Position numbers and translations under genes: made by a program
Notes under the pieces: model-generated
The model's input: only the letters and a program-made list of their open reading frames with translations
The model's database searches: none
What the model was told of the DNA's origin: nothing
NCBI GenBank assembly: GCA_032629725.1
Contig: JAFEVB010000002.1
Span: 2,604,001 to 2,668,000 of the forward strand
DNA: 64,000 nt
Origin: Gremmenia infestans
Taxonomy: Eukaryota; Ascomycota; Leotiomycetes; Helotiales; Hamatocanthoscyphaceae
Reading direction: 5' to 3'
Shown here: positions 22,881-34,054 of the stretch, piece after piece
How positions within the stretch are numbered: position 1 is the first letter of the stretch
Layout of the letters: each line of letters opens with the position of its first letter

Positions 22881-24869
22881 CTTGTAGCGGTTTTGATTGA
22901 GCTCTACTTGCCGTTAGTACACGCGAGTTTTGCTTCCGCCGAACTGAAAGACAAATACTCACAAAGTTTGGGATGTTGTGATAGAGGGGCAATTTTTTTG
23001 ATTAAGGTTTTGGAGGGGTAGGTAAGGTAAGAATCCGTTAGTGCCTTACTTGTGAGGCTGCCAGAAAGCGCACACAGACTAGTGCACTAGCGCCCGCGAG
23101 AAATTTTCTATATATGCTGAGATCCGAGTCCCAGTTTCTTTTCCTCTCCACAACATGCCAAATGGCATACAACGCAAAAAATACTTCCTCTATAAGCATT
23201 CTGTTTGAGAAACCCGTTACCCTCGTGGCAATGTGAGGTTCCATGACGCACAGAACCGTCAGCAGGAAAGGAGAAAAAATTGGCCGATCTTGGGTGAAGC
23301 GTTCTCCTTTACCCTATGGAGAGGGTTTCAATGATTAGCCGTACATGTTCTCAACAGTTCAAGCGATCAAGTCTGGGGATACTGTCTAAATCACACGGAT
23401 GGAAATGGGGAGTCAAGATCAACTTGGGCCTGTTTGACGGATTCTTCGTGAAGACACAAGGGCAGATCGTCTGCCTATCCACCAGATAGATGTTCCTTAT
23501 CAGCATCAGTCGGTTGGCCTAATCGAACCACATTGCAGCGTGAAATCTGCCAGTGGCTATACTGCAACAGTCTCTAGTGCTGAACATTGAACCCCGATAA
23601 TTTCATCCACGATAATGATTCCGAGCCTCATCGTGCCACTGTGGCTGAACCACATCTATCCATTATGTGGCGTCCTGGGTAACTATTCACTAGTGAATAA
23701 TGTGAGGTCCATGGCGCCTTTTATATAATGGATGAAGCTTGTTTCTAGTAGAGTAGTAGGTTTGGAGTAGAAATAGAATCAACGACTGCCGAATGAGATG
23801 AGGCATCTGCCCCTCGCTGTTCAGACTTCTCAGTTAATAACGAAACAAACGTCGTAGGAAAACAAACAATCGGTGGGGAAAACATGAAAAGACCTAAACA
23901 CCCGTTATTATTAGAAGTCTAGAATATTGGAACTCCCAGTTCGGTTATAGTGATAATGATAATAATAATAATAGCAACAACCATATCCCTCCCTCCGTTT
24001 GATTTCAAGTTCATGGTTTGCGCAGCTTTCAATATCAGTGTTGCAGACGCAATTTGGATAAGACTCTCGTCACAGTTGCTCGTAGAATGTGCACCAATCA
24101 GATTGCATATGAGAGATGAGGAACAGGGCAGTGGTTCTTGATGGTTGCATTGCAATCTTCGAAAAGTCAGGGATTAGGCGCAGGTACCCGCGATAAAGTG
24201 GCCGAAAGGGGGGGAATGATACCGCATTGCATATCGTGAGTTGCCCCCGGAATAATTGGACTGGTTTCTCTACGCGGAGAAGTGCTTGGACGAGGGAATG
24301 GGAGATAACGCTTTTATGAGTTGTCAGTCTAACGATGCCGTGAAACTTGTGTTGCTTCTTCGTTTTCTCTAGAAATGATCCGTGGCTGCGAAACGTTGGA
24401 GTTGTGACTGGAAGATAAACTTCCTGAGCTAAGTACCTGGCGTTTATTATCGATAGCACGAGCACTCCTGCTAAATGCGGATGCTAATCGTGAAGCTTCT
24501 TACGCCTCCAGATACAGGTACCGCAACGGCGTATGCATGGCCAGGTTCATATCTATTCATCTCCGCCTAGTGGGTCCTCCAGAATTTGAGGGTAGGACGT
24601 GGGACACTCACCGTACGCAACGTTATCACAGGGGGGTGGGGCTCACGGATAAGTCGACGCGTACAATACCGTACATATATAGCAGACGTTCCTTCTCACT
24701 CCCCGTTCTCTTTCTTTCTCCTCATCCTCGATCACCCACACTCTTTTGAATAATACTTAATAGTAGTCACTCACTCAAACACACAACAAGCTTCCTTGAT
24801 ACCCTTTTCAACCCTACCAATCAATATACCAATCTTGTCAAGCAATCCAGCTTCTTCCAAACCATCAAA
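22881..24869. other. Intergenic between purine gene and GPI-protein gene (divergent promoters)
   Basis: About 2 kb. Its ends are the promoters of two divergently transcribed genes. The last ~100 bases before 24870 are a CT/CA-rich leader with a cluster of ACAC and TCAAT motifs, typical of highly expressed secreted-protein genes. A 131-codon minus ORF at 24070..24465 and others have no recognisable content. Confidence 0.5.
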
Positions 24870-25249
24870 ATGCAATTCAACGTCGTCGCACTTGCTCTCG
24901 CCACCATGGCATCCGTCGCTTCAGCTGGAAGGTGAGCAACTAGAGGTTGTTAGATCTCCGCTCTATGCTAACAATTGCATCAAGTATCACCACAGTCTAC
25001 GCCTGTGCCTCCACTGTCTCAACTGTCCCTGGTGTCGCTGCTCCCACTGGCGCCGCTTCTCCCACCGTTGCCTCAACTGGGGTTGCCTCAGCACCAACTC
25101 CCACTGGTAGCCCAATCGCCTACGCTGGCGCTGCTTCATTGAACGGTGTCTCCGCTTTCGGCATCATCGTTGCTGGTGGTGTTGCTCTTGTACGTCTGCG
25201 GAAGGCTTTCAATCCGAACTCAAGCTTACATATCTACCAGTTCCTGTAA
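24870..25249 (+). CDS. Small GPI-anchored cell-surface protein
   Basis: Exons are 24870..24931, 24985..25189 and 25241..25249 (91 aa). The protein has a signal peptide (MQFNVVALALATMASVASAG), a short mature part beginning SITTVYACASTVSTVP, and a Thr/Ser/Pro/Ala-rich stretch suited to O-mannosylation. It ends in a GPI attachment signal: small residues (YAGAASLNG) followed by a hydrophobic tail GIIVAGGVALFL. The terminal exon is 9 nt and encodes Phe-Leu-stop. The intron before it is 51 nt, in frame and free of stops, so retention would replace the hydrophobic end with a charged tail (VRLRKAFNPNSS...) ending at the same stop. The likely role is in the cell wall; no specific family is recognised. 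Confidence 0.8.
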
Positions 25250-26135
25250 ACATGTCATCCTCCCCTTTGAGGTTCGATGGTGTCACATTCCAGCATTTGC
25301 GATCCGGTATATTTAATATGACTGTAACGACCTTTCGATTCTTCATGGCTGCGAGATACCCTGTCATCTGCACTGGCAAGTACGGAGTGGATGTTTGGTG
25401 AAAGGCATTGCGTGTTGCAGAGATGTGATGAGCTTTGACATCAGCATTATCTTATAAATAGGAGATCATTGCACAAAATCAAGCCAAATTATTAATGAAC
25501 ACTTTGAAGCAAGATGTGATAACATGACTAGACAACTATTCTGACAACGAGAAACGGGCGCTGTCCATTCCAATAGACGGTTGAGGATATATAGTGACGA
25601 AGGCTCTTCAGGGGGTATAACTGGCACAAATTGACAAACTGGCAGCTTTGGACTTCCTCGCTGCTCTTCTGGCGCCTAACGATTTAAATTTGACGGCAGG
25701 CGGAATCATGCAAACAAGTATCGCGATGAGCGAATGATAGTACTGCATAGAGCATCCTCAATCTTAATCTTGAAGTGCCCTACGATGTAATGGTAGAAGA
25801 TCTCCCGCTGCATGAAACTTGTTCTGTGGAGTCTTTTCACAGGCATACAACATATCTATTGCAAAGATGCCTCGAAACCCAACGTGGAATTCGAAATAGA
25901 CAGTCCACTGTCCAGAAGCTTTCTATTGACTCACTTGAGCTGCTGTCCGTTACTGTACTGAGACACTGGTCGCGTTGTAAGAGGTGATGTGAGCTTGCGG
26001 GAGCTCGTGTGAATCTACGTCACGTTTTCCGACGCCTCTCGGCAAATCCATCTTCTTTTCCAGGTACAGTACTTAGTTTTATTATCAAGCAACTGCAACC
26101 ACCACCCACCTTATCTCTCGATATCTACATTTAAG
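25250..26135. other. Intergenic: GPI-protein 3' UTR and thioredoxin-gene promoter
   Basis: About 890 bases. The ORF at 25775..25987 lacks support. No repeats or RNA genes are recognised. Confidence 0.5.
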
Positions 26136-27261
26136 ATGTCGAAAACAATTCAGATCGCGTCTCCCGCGCAGTTCAGCGCGCTTCTGAAGTCCTCAAGAAT
26201 AGTTGTGACGGACTGTATGCTTACCCACCAACCCCGCCCGCACTGATCAATCAGCTCTTCGCAGGAGCCTGAAACTACAATTCAGAGCTTCTACTGACCT
26301 ATATGATAGTCTATGCAGATTGGTGTGGACCATGCAAAGCGATCGCCCCAATATATGAACAGCTCTCTGCGCAGCTATCGCGCCCGAATCAGATTTCTTT
26401 CACCAAAGTCAACGTAGACACACAGAAGGAAATCGCCTCCAAATATGCTGTTACCGCCATGCCGACATTCATGATTTTCAAGCAAGGAGAGGTTATGGAG
26501 AAAGTACAGGGAGCAGACCCAAGGAAACTCCAAGATGTCGTGCGAAAGCTTGCTGCTGAGGCCGACCCTCATTCGAGCTCAAGCGGCTTCGGAGGCTCCA
26601 GCAGTAGCAGCGGATGGCGCGTTGGAGACCTGCCAAGAGGGTATCATGATGTAACGGATCAGATTGATATCAAGGGCTTGGAGCTTCTCAATGCGGATAT
26701 CGAGTTTGGAGGTGTCCGAGGTTTGTTTGAGGACAGTAAGCCTTCAGGATTGTTGAAGGGCAAGGCAGCAGAGAAGCCTGCAAAGGACTGGGTAGAGAGT
26801 GATACGGATGAGCAATTGATGTTGTTCTTGCCATTCCAGTCTACTCTCAAGGTCCATACTCTGCAGGTTAGTGATTAGAGTCTTCTATGCTGCTTTCAAA
26901 CTAACTGGATAATCAGATTACTTCCCTACCTCCAGCAGCCGAAGACGACGAAGAGGTTCCTATGCGACCAAAGACCATCCGAATATATCCAAACCGCCCA
27001 CACATTCTTGGTTTTGAGGAAGCAGATGATGTCCCTGCAGCACAAATTCTCACCATCTCACCAGAAGACTGGGACTCGACTGGCACCGCAACACTTTCCC
27101 TCCGGTTCGTCAAATTCCAGAATGTCACAAGCCTGGTACTCTTTGTTGTAGATGGCAACGGAGAGGGCGAGCGGGTTAGATTGGATAGAGTGAGGATCAT
27201 TGGTGAGACTGGTGAGAAACGGGACCAGGGAAAACTTGAAAAGGTTGACCACGATCATTAG
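26136..27261 (+). CDS. Thioredoxin-PITH domain protein (TXNL1-like)
   Basis: Exons are 26136..26214, 26310..26866 and 26917..27261 (326 aa). The N-terminal ~108 residues are a thioredoxin fold with the redox motif WCGPC at residues 31-35, the cis-Pro region AMPTFMIFKQGE, and KVNVDTQKEIA. A Ser/Gly linker (SSSSGFGGSSSSSG) follows, then a PITH domain with GLELLNADIEFGGVRGLFED, SDTDEQLMLFLPFQST, RPKTIRIYPNRPHILGFEEA and LRFVKFQNVTSLVLFVVDGN. This architecture matches TXNL1, a proteasome-associated thioredoxin of the cytosol and nucleus. The 94-nt first intron has GTATGC..GATAG ends. Confidence 0.94.
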
Positions 27262-28926
27262 AGGCAGTAGAAGAGATGACGGATTATGAGTTATGCACGA
27301 CATAGAATTAGTTCTTGGGTGGCGTTGAGACATGATATGCAGTTCAAGGATTTTGACAATCAACAGCATGAATTTCCATGTAATGATCTGTTCCATACAA
27401 AGGTATTAGGTCTATACAAAGGTAGTAGGTAGTGATCCTCTAGCTCTTGAGTTGTCCCACCACAAAACCCCCAGCCAGCCCAGCTCCCCTTTCCAACCAT
27501 GCACACCATTAGTCTCCTATCTCTGCTACCAATATAAATCCCCTATTCCCCAAAGTGAATGTCCGACTCCCCATCCAGCCCCGAACCCTGCACCTCACGA
27601 GCCCGTTAAGACAAATCGCGAGAGCGAACGCGGTTCAGGCTTGCTATGGACGGAAGAATTGCTGCAATTAATTTCTCTGTGGTTGATTTGACGCTCTGTT
27701 TGTTTGACTACACCACTGGTTTGCAAAGGAATTGCAGGTGTTTAGAGTAACACGAGGATAAATCGACCGCCGCACGAAGAAAAAAGAAGAGGAAAAGCAG
27801 GAATCCTCGACGGGAAATTTTCTGAAATACTGCTCGGCAGACGCGAAGGGGCTAGGCTGGTTTTGGGATGGTGGCTACTAGATAGGGGACATGCTGGATA
27901 GGAAAAGCGGCACCGTTTTCTAACCAGATACACATTAAAAGTTGCCATAATGAGTGCCGCTTTCTGGGTTCAATGCGAGCTGGGATATGAATTCCAATGG
28001 ACTCCAGGCCAGGTATTTAGTAAGATCAATCAATCAGTCGTCATTTTATGAAAGGCGAGCATTGAAGATAGCTTTCAACATTTTGGACTTGTGGATATAT
28101 CTAAATTATCAATCATACAAATTACGGTCACTAAAGAACTCATATCACCTCTCAAACCCGAGCAAGTAGGAGCATAAGTACCGTCAATATATAACACCAT
28201 TCTCTACGGGCAAGAAGTGAAGATTCGAGAGCCCTCCTGACTGCTTCCCTGCCGAGAACCCTAGCCTAATAACCTATAGATCTAGAACCTAATCATGAGA
28301 TTACTTTATAAGTTGTTGACTGAAATGTTTAGGTCAGGTGGACTGGGGTCTTACGGGTATAAAGAGTAGCCCTTAGTATGCGGTACAACAGCTTTGAGGA
28401 GAAGATCGGGTCTTGATGTACGGTATCGTAGACTACATACCTAAGAAAGCCTGAGAGCCCAGACTTAAAACCTCCAATTGAAATGAAAGCAACAAAAGAA
28501 AATCAATGACTGAACTTTACGTGGAGAGAGACGTTAATCGGACTTGTAATATATTTGCCTATTGCAAAGCTTGAGTACCAAGTAACGGTTTTGGGCCTTT
28601 TAGAGCGTTGCTGGAATAAGCATGATTTCGAGCGCGATTCTGGAAAGATGACCATTACAAGTATATCTCAACAACCCGAGCAAATAAAATTCAACAGACA
28701 TTATCAACCCTTGTTAATTACTTATTATCTACATCAGTCATAACGGCCCTTTCGCATCAAACGTTCCAATCATAAGGCTGTTCTAGGCCAGGCCGTCCAA
28801 AAAGTAAAAGAGAATGGTATCATCGCTGAACGAGTAAAAGAAGACATCTACCCAATGCTAATCCCCGAATCCCTTTTCTGAAGAATGAAATAAACCCTAT
28901 AACCTGTAGATGCTGCATGCAGGTCC
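27262..28926. other. Convergent intergenic region, partly AT-rich
   Basis: 1.66 kb between two convergent genes. From about 28000 to 28760 it is A/T-rich with many stop codons in all frames and resembles the tract at 32.1-34.0 kb. No gene is recognised. Confidence 0.5.
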
Positions 28927-31420
28927 TTAAAACGCGTCTTCAAAGGGACAATCAATGCTTTCGTGGCCTTCTCTCTCACATACTCCACACCATTTATCCA
29001 TGTTCACTACCCCGCTCTCTTTGCCTGCAACAGGGCCAGACTCCATGGGATTTGGGATGATCCTCACTGGTGTAATAGCTGTAGGATGAGGTGATTTCTT
29101 GATTGGCGACAAGGGTGCTGGTTTGTAGTCGGGAGCCGGTGGAGACAGTCCTTTCAGTCCCTCTTTAACAACATCCTTGCCCGTCCGCTGTTGTGAAGGC
29201 TCCCTTTGACTGCCACTAGGGGTGAACATGTTCGTACATGTTAAGATATCATGACCGGATGTTTCGCAAAGCTCGCAGAAGCTCTCATTTGCTGACGAGT
29301 AGGCATCACTCTCTGGCATTGTTTCAAGCGTATTCGCACGTCTGTGAGTCTCGGGGGACCTTGGCAGTTCTCGATCCCTCCAACTGACAACTGTTCCCTT
29401 GGAGTCTCGGTCGTGAGTGACCGTTCCAGAGCTGCCGACAGTAATTCCGCTCGCACGTTGGCTGGCTGGATCGCTAGCACTTCCTCTGCGAAGTCGCTCT
29501 ACCTCACGCTCAAGCTCCTCTTCTCGATTATTCTTAGACTCGATGACCGAACGAAGATCCAAGAGTTCACGTTCGATTTTCTCACGGGCCAATCGCTCCT
29601 CCGTGGGATCATCTCCGTTGCTAGCATGTCGATTTCGCGTGAAACTCTCTTGTCTCTGTGTTGGGGTTTTCTGAAGGTCTAAGATTGCACTTCCCACATC
29701 TGGTACGGCATCCCGGCTTAAAGAGTGTATGATGGCTTTCAAGCCCCGAATCTCATCATCTCGTTGTTCGACCTCCTTGGACGCGGATCCAGAGTCTCCG
29801 TTTGCGCCTCCACTCAAAGATGCCGCAGCCTTTTCTCGCTCGCGGCGCAACTCTGACCGTGTACGCTCAACTTCTCCACGCAGGAACTCAACTTCTCCTC
29901 TGGCTTCTGCTTCACCTCGGCGAGCGTCCTCAAGACCTTCTTCTAACTCTTGAACAAGTTCTTCCAGTTGCTTTAGCTGTCGTGCTACGCTGTCGACATC
30001 TTCTCCACGGTCTTGCAATTCTCTGACATCCTGCAGAAGATCCTCCACTCGTTTTTCGTACACGCGTTCGGTCTCGGTGCTTGCTAGCTCGAGGGTATCG
30101 ATAGTGCTTCGAAAGTCTGCTCGGTGGGCATCAAACTCCGCTGTCAACAAGGCGATTTTCTCATTCTTTTCCCTGAGGACCGCTCGCAATTGAGTAGCAT
30201 CTTTGTCCTCCATGCTACCTCTGTGTTGCCTGGGTGTACCCTCTGGATTACCCATCAATGTCTGGACTTCAGCTAAACTGCTCTCCATCTCTGCCAGAGC
30301 TGAGGCTTGTTCTTTGAGTTGTCTATCTCGCTCTTCTAACTGGCCTCGTAAACGATCGGCTTCATCATCGTTCGGCCTGGATGCCGTCCTAGATGCTGGT
30401 CGCATTTTGGAATTGAACGAAGAAACGGAGCCCATGCTCCCGTTGGTTGTAGTCCGGGCAACTCCAATAGGTGTAAGTTCGTCATCGCTGATGCCCAAAG
30501 AAGGAGCCTGTCCCAAAGCAGATGCACTTCGAGGGCCAACACTGGCGTTCATGCCATTCCTAGGCATGTATCCACCTCTTTTGCTTGGATCCCCAGAATC
30601 CTTTGTTCCCCTGACACTCTGCCCGAATTTTCCTGGCGCAGGACTTCCATAACGGGAGGGGGTTTGCGTTGCCGGGTTGCCGATATTGGATGGTCTGTTG
30701 GTAAGCTGAGGTCTTCGTAAAGGCGACTCTGGGCGAGGTAGCGATGGTCGCGACTTCTTAAATTGAGGGCTTGGTGCCCTTCCAGGACCAACAGACTGGC
30801 TAAACTTAGGGAGCGACGGGGTCGGTGGGGTGTATGCGCTTGATCCCTGGCCCGATGCCTTGAAGCTGCCACCAGCTGATGGGGTTGAAGGAGTGAGGGG
30901 GAAGGATCCGTCGCGCGATGATGGTGTTCCACGTCTCGTGGCTTTGCTTATTGGGAGGAATATACCGGCTCCGGGGATCGAAGTTACAAAGTAGGACACA
31001 CTATGTGACTTGTCAATAGGATTCCTGTAGAAGCAGCCATTTGCTGTCTTACCCGTCAACATCCCCGTTATTCTTACCGCGTTTAGCAAACTCCTCGCTC
31101 AGTTCCACTCCCGCAAAGATTCCCTTTTTACCTTGCACACTGCCTCTGAATTTGACCGTTCCATGCATGTTCCCAGGAACATAAACACGGTCTCCGACGT
31201 CGAGATCTTCGGCGTCGGCCGGGCGAGATGGTGTGAACGGGGCCATGTTGTTCCTATTTGTACGCGGATCTTCGTTCATCACCATGCTCATACCGCCGTA
31301 CGCTTCGCCGGCATTGCGTGGGTTGGAATATGAGGCAGAGAGGTTCGGGCTCGAAGCTGTATTAAGGCCATTCGAAGGTCTTGGTCTGGCGAGAGAGCGA
31401 CGAGGCGTGAAGCTCGACAT
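28927..31420 (-). CDS. CLIP-170-type CAP-Gly microtubule plus-end protein
   Basis: Exons in transcription order are 31420..31053 and 31000..28927 (813 aa). The CAP-Gly domain covers about residues 72-150: VGDRVYVPGNMHGTVKFRG, the groove motif GKNNGDVDG (residues 115-123; GKNDG in most homologues), and SIPGAGIFLPISKATRRG. A Ser/Pro-rich basic linker follows (SLPRPESPLRRP), then a long coiled coil (LRGQLEERDRQLKEQASAL through KIERELLDLRSVIESKN). The C-terminus has two CCHC-like zinc knuckles, CELCETSGHDILTC and CGVCEREGHESIDC, and ends EDAF. One CAP-Gly plus coiled coil plus zinc knuckles is the fungal CLIP-170 layout (Tip1/Bik1/ClipA). It tracks growing microtubule ends and links them to dynein regulation and polarity. 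Confidence 0.92.
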
Positions 31421-33349
31421 TGGCGCGTCTACTTATAGGTGTTATTGTTTTCTTTGGCGTGCTTTTTTTCGGGGTCATCAGACACCCCTGTCAAATTCTA
31501 CTGCTGGTGGAAGTGAAGTATTGAAGCTAAACGTGCCAACCGCGTTTTTCGTCTTGGTCTGGTGCGCAGATGCGCAATAGGAGGAAGCCAGTGAAAGTTA
31601 TCTATCGAATGTCGAGTCGCAAAGTAGCAATAATATAGTCATTTCTCACCCGCATCGCTGAAGGATTCGCGACTGCCCAATCGGAAATATGCACAGCACA
31701 GTACATGTGCAGTGCAGCACTCCAACAGAACCTGTTCGGCATCTCATCTCTTTCTTTTTAGTACTTTAAAGTTCTGTACAACTCGATCATTACTCAAGTT
31801 ACTGCTGGCCTGATATCTTGACAAAGGTATAAACCAATTCCCCAGCTTGATGCCCCTTGTGCTCGTGCGTGCTCAAGCCTCAAGGACCACCCCCATTGCC
31901 GGCTCGGTACATGTCTCATATGAGTAATTTACTCTTATCCCAGCTGCGGCATCGAAGTCCCACACGGCTTGGAATAAGAATAATGTCCCGCGGCGGGCGG
32001 GACATCAAAAGTCTAAAGACGCTTTGTCTGTCTTTATCCTTGCGCGATGCAAGAACTACAACGACACGGGGATTCAAGGTTGAACTGTATTCCCAACTCA
32101 ACGGTTTCTACTCCGACTTCAAGTGAACTTCCTCTTTTTCAAGATTTCTAGCATTCTCAAATAGTGATTCTAGGCTCCAAGACCCTTTGAGCGCAAGGAA
32201 GGCTTTGACCCTATGAAAGACTTGCCCAAGTCGCATGTATTAAGCGAAAACCTCAATTTGAACAATCCAAGGTGGGAGGGTGGTTAGTTAGTTCGGTATA
32301 GAAATACTTTTGCCCACTTATAGACTTGGTTACTAAACCTTTTAACATAGCTTAGACATGTAAGGGTATGCTAGCTGACGCTGGATAGTTATTTCATCCG
32401 GGACGGGTATGTCATATGCGTAGTAATAAAGAAAGAGAGCTTCGTGGACATATATTAATATTTTTTTTATTAAGCTCCCATCGAACGGCTAATAAGCAAG
32501 GGAGTTCCTTGAGATATTTGTCAGTTGAAAACCTTGCTAGAATGTTAGCAATATAATATGAAGTCGCTTGCTGCTAGACTAAGTGACGGCTACCCCGCTC
32601 CCGCCGTCGCCCCCTTATTGAGCAGGCCACGACTATGATCTATAGACATCGTATACAGCTCTTAATAGTAAGGATCTGACACAACAAGTAAGCGCCTTTA
32701 CTAATCAAAAATCCATATGAAAGTCCTATCATGCCGTAAGAAATAATGTTCTATAGTCGGTTGAAATAAGTTGCCTAATTGTATGACTATATGCGAAGTT
32801 AGTAGCCTCTAATCAAACCTGAAGATGATAGGCTTCTTAATATACGCATGGATTCGGCTTAGTGTATCTGAGTTGACTAGGCTAAAGAAGCTACTAGGTT
32901 ATATGTTGTTATTTTGAATAAAAGAGGTCAGATGAAAAGAGTACTTCAGAGGCATAGCATAGTCACTCACTTTATCTACGTATTGATATATTATTAAGCG
33001 AAAAAAAACCCCTCGACTACTGTTTTAGGAGATATAGAAAAGCTAGGGAGTACAAATATCGAGATACCAGTTCTATTATGCTAACTAACCGGTAGGGTGG
33101 GGTGGGGTGGCACTATGATATCTCGCCTATTCTAAACTATTTAACTTCCCTCTCCTCTATATACAGAATATCATTTATATCCACACGATTTTTGGTTAAA
33201 AATTGTATGATATATCAATGTACAAGCAGAGTACAATTGAATGTATATAAGATCAAGTTGGCAGGCATTCTATTATCACAATCTCCAACCACACGAACCA
33301 CATCAAATTGCCAAAAAGGAGATAAGAAGACGAAAAAAATGATCATATT
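31421..33349. other. Gene-poor, increasingly AT-rich tract
   Basis: The first few hundred bases are the CLIP-170 promoter. From about 32130 the sequence becomes A/T-rich with many TA dinucleotides and stops in all frames, as in decayed or RIP-mutated repeats, though no transposon ORF or terminal repeat is recognisable. A run of eight T lies at 32461..32468. A 117-codon ORF at 33102..33455 runs into the tRNA-like sequence and is not a gene. Confidence 0.5.
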
Positions 33350-33522
33350 ACACCTGGTGGGTGTCGAACCCACGACTAAAGAAGAAGTTAGCATTGCTAA
33401 CTCTCTAAAAGGTCAAGATATGAATAATATAACTTGCCTTTCGCATCTCTTATGAAAGAATCATATTAACCAGTTTCCCGGAGAATATAAGAACGACACG
33501 CTAACCACTGCGTCACAGGTGT
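33350..33522 (-). tRNA. tRNA-Ile(UAU)-like split tRNA gene or tRNA pseudogene
   Basis: Read on the minus strand, 33522..33516 (ACACCTG) pairs perfectly with 33356..33350 (CAGGTGT) as a 7-bp acceptor stem. TG, a D-arm ACGC-AGTGGTTA-GCGT, G, TCGTT and then CTTATA follow; this is the standard layout, with UAU at 33489..33487. A T-arm GTGGG-TTCGACA-CCCAC lies at 33373..33357, directly before the 3' acceptor strand. UAU isoleucine tRNAs carry an intron in yeast, and here about 100 nt separate the two halves. The weak point is that I cannot find a good 3' partner for the anticodon stem TCGTT (expected AACGA or a wobble version) just before the T-arm. A long-intron tRNA, an unusual anticodon arm, or a decayed copy in an AT-rich tract all remain possible. 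Confidence 0.45.
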
Positions 33523-34054
33523 TTTTAGGACACTGTATAAGGTCCCTGTGAATGGGTTGTTTGAAATTCAATAATGCTTATTTCAATACATACTATTCTT
33601 AACATATGGTGGGTTTGGTCCAAAGTTTTGTCGAGCCCTTGGATCTTGCTATACACCGCCAATCCGCCAAGACCCTTAAGTGCCCGTGCACGGCATTAGA
33701 TAAGAATCTCAAGAACACCAAAAATCAATTACTTTTAGTATTATATTCTATGATTTTGAACTGATAAATAATGACATCGATTGGAAAATGTTTACATATG
33801 ACATCTCTACCTTATACTTACGCTCCTAACAATTTTTGGATAGATTGAACTTATACTTATAGCAGTGTTACGCAAATCTGGGAATATGACTTTATACATC
33901 GCTACGTACTCCATATTTTGGTGGAAAGCGATGTTTAAAATTCCTTATCGCGACCCACCAAGAAAATGGCATTAACAGGTGCAAGGGATAAAATTATAGA
34001 AACCGGTGCACTCCAATTAATATAAATAGACAAAACCGAATTTTTGCAGTCACA
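33523..34054. other. AT-rich intergenic region upstream of the G-patch gene
   Basis: About 530 bases of A/T-rich sequence with no gene. The last ~80 bases are the leader of the G-patch gene, ending in a CACAATG start context. Confidence 0.5.

Noticed and set aside
24070..24465. 131-codon minus ORF in the intergenic region
   Set aside because: No domain, no supporting splice sites or start context, and atypical composition for the neighbouring genes.
30203..30652. 149-codon plus-strand ORF
   Set aside because: Antisense to the Ser/Pro-rich linker and coiled-coil start of the CLIP-170 gene.
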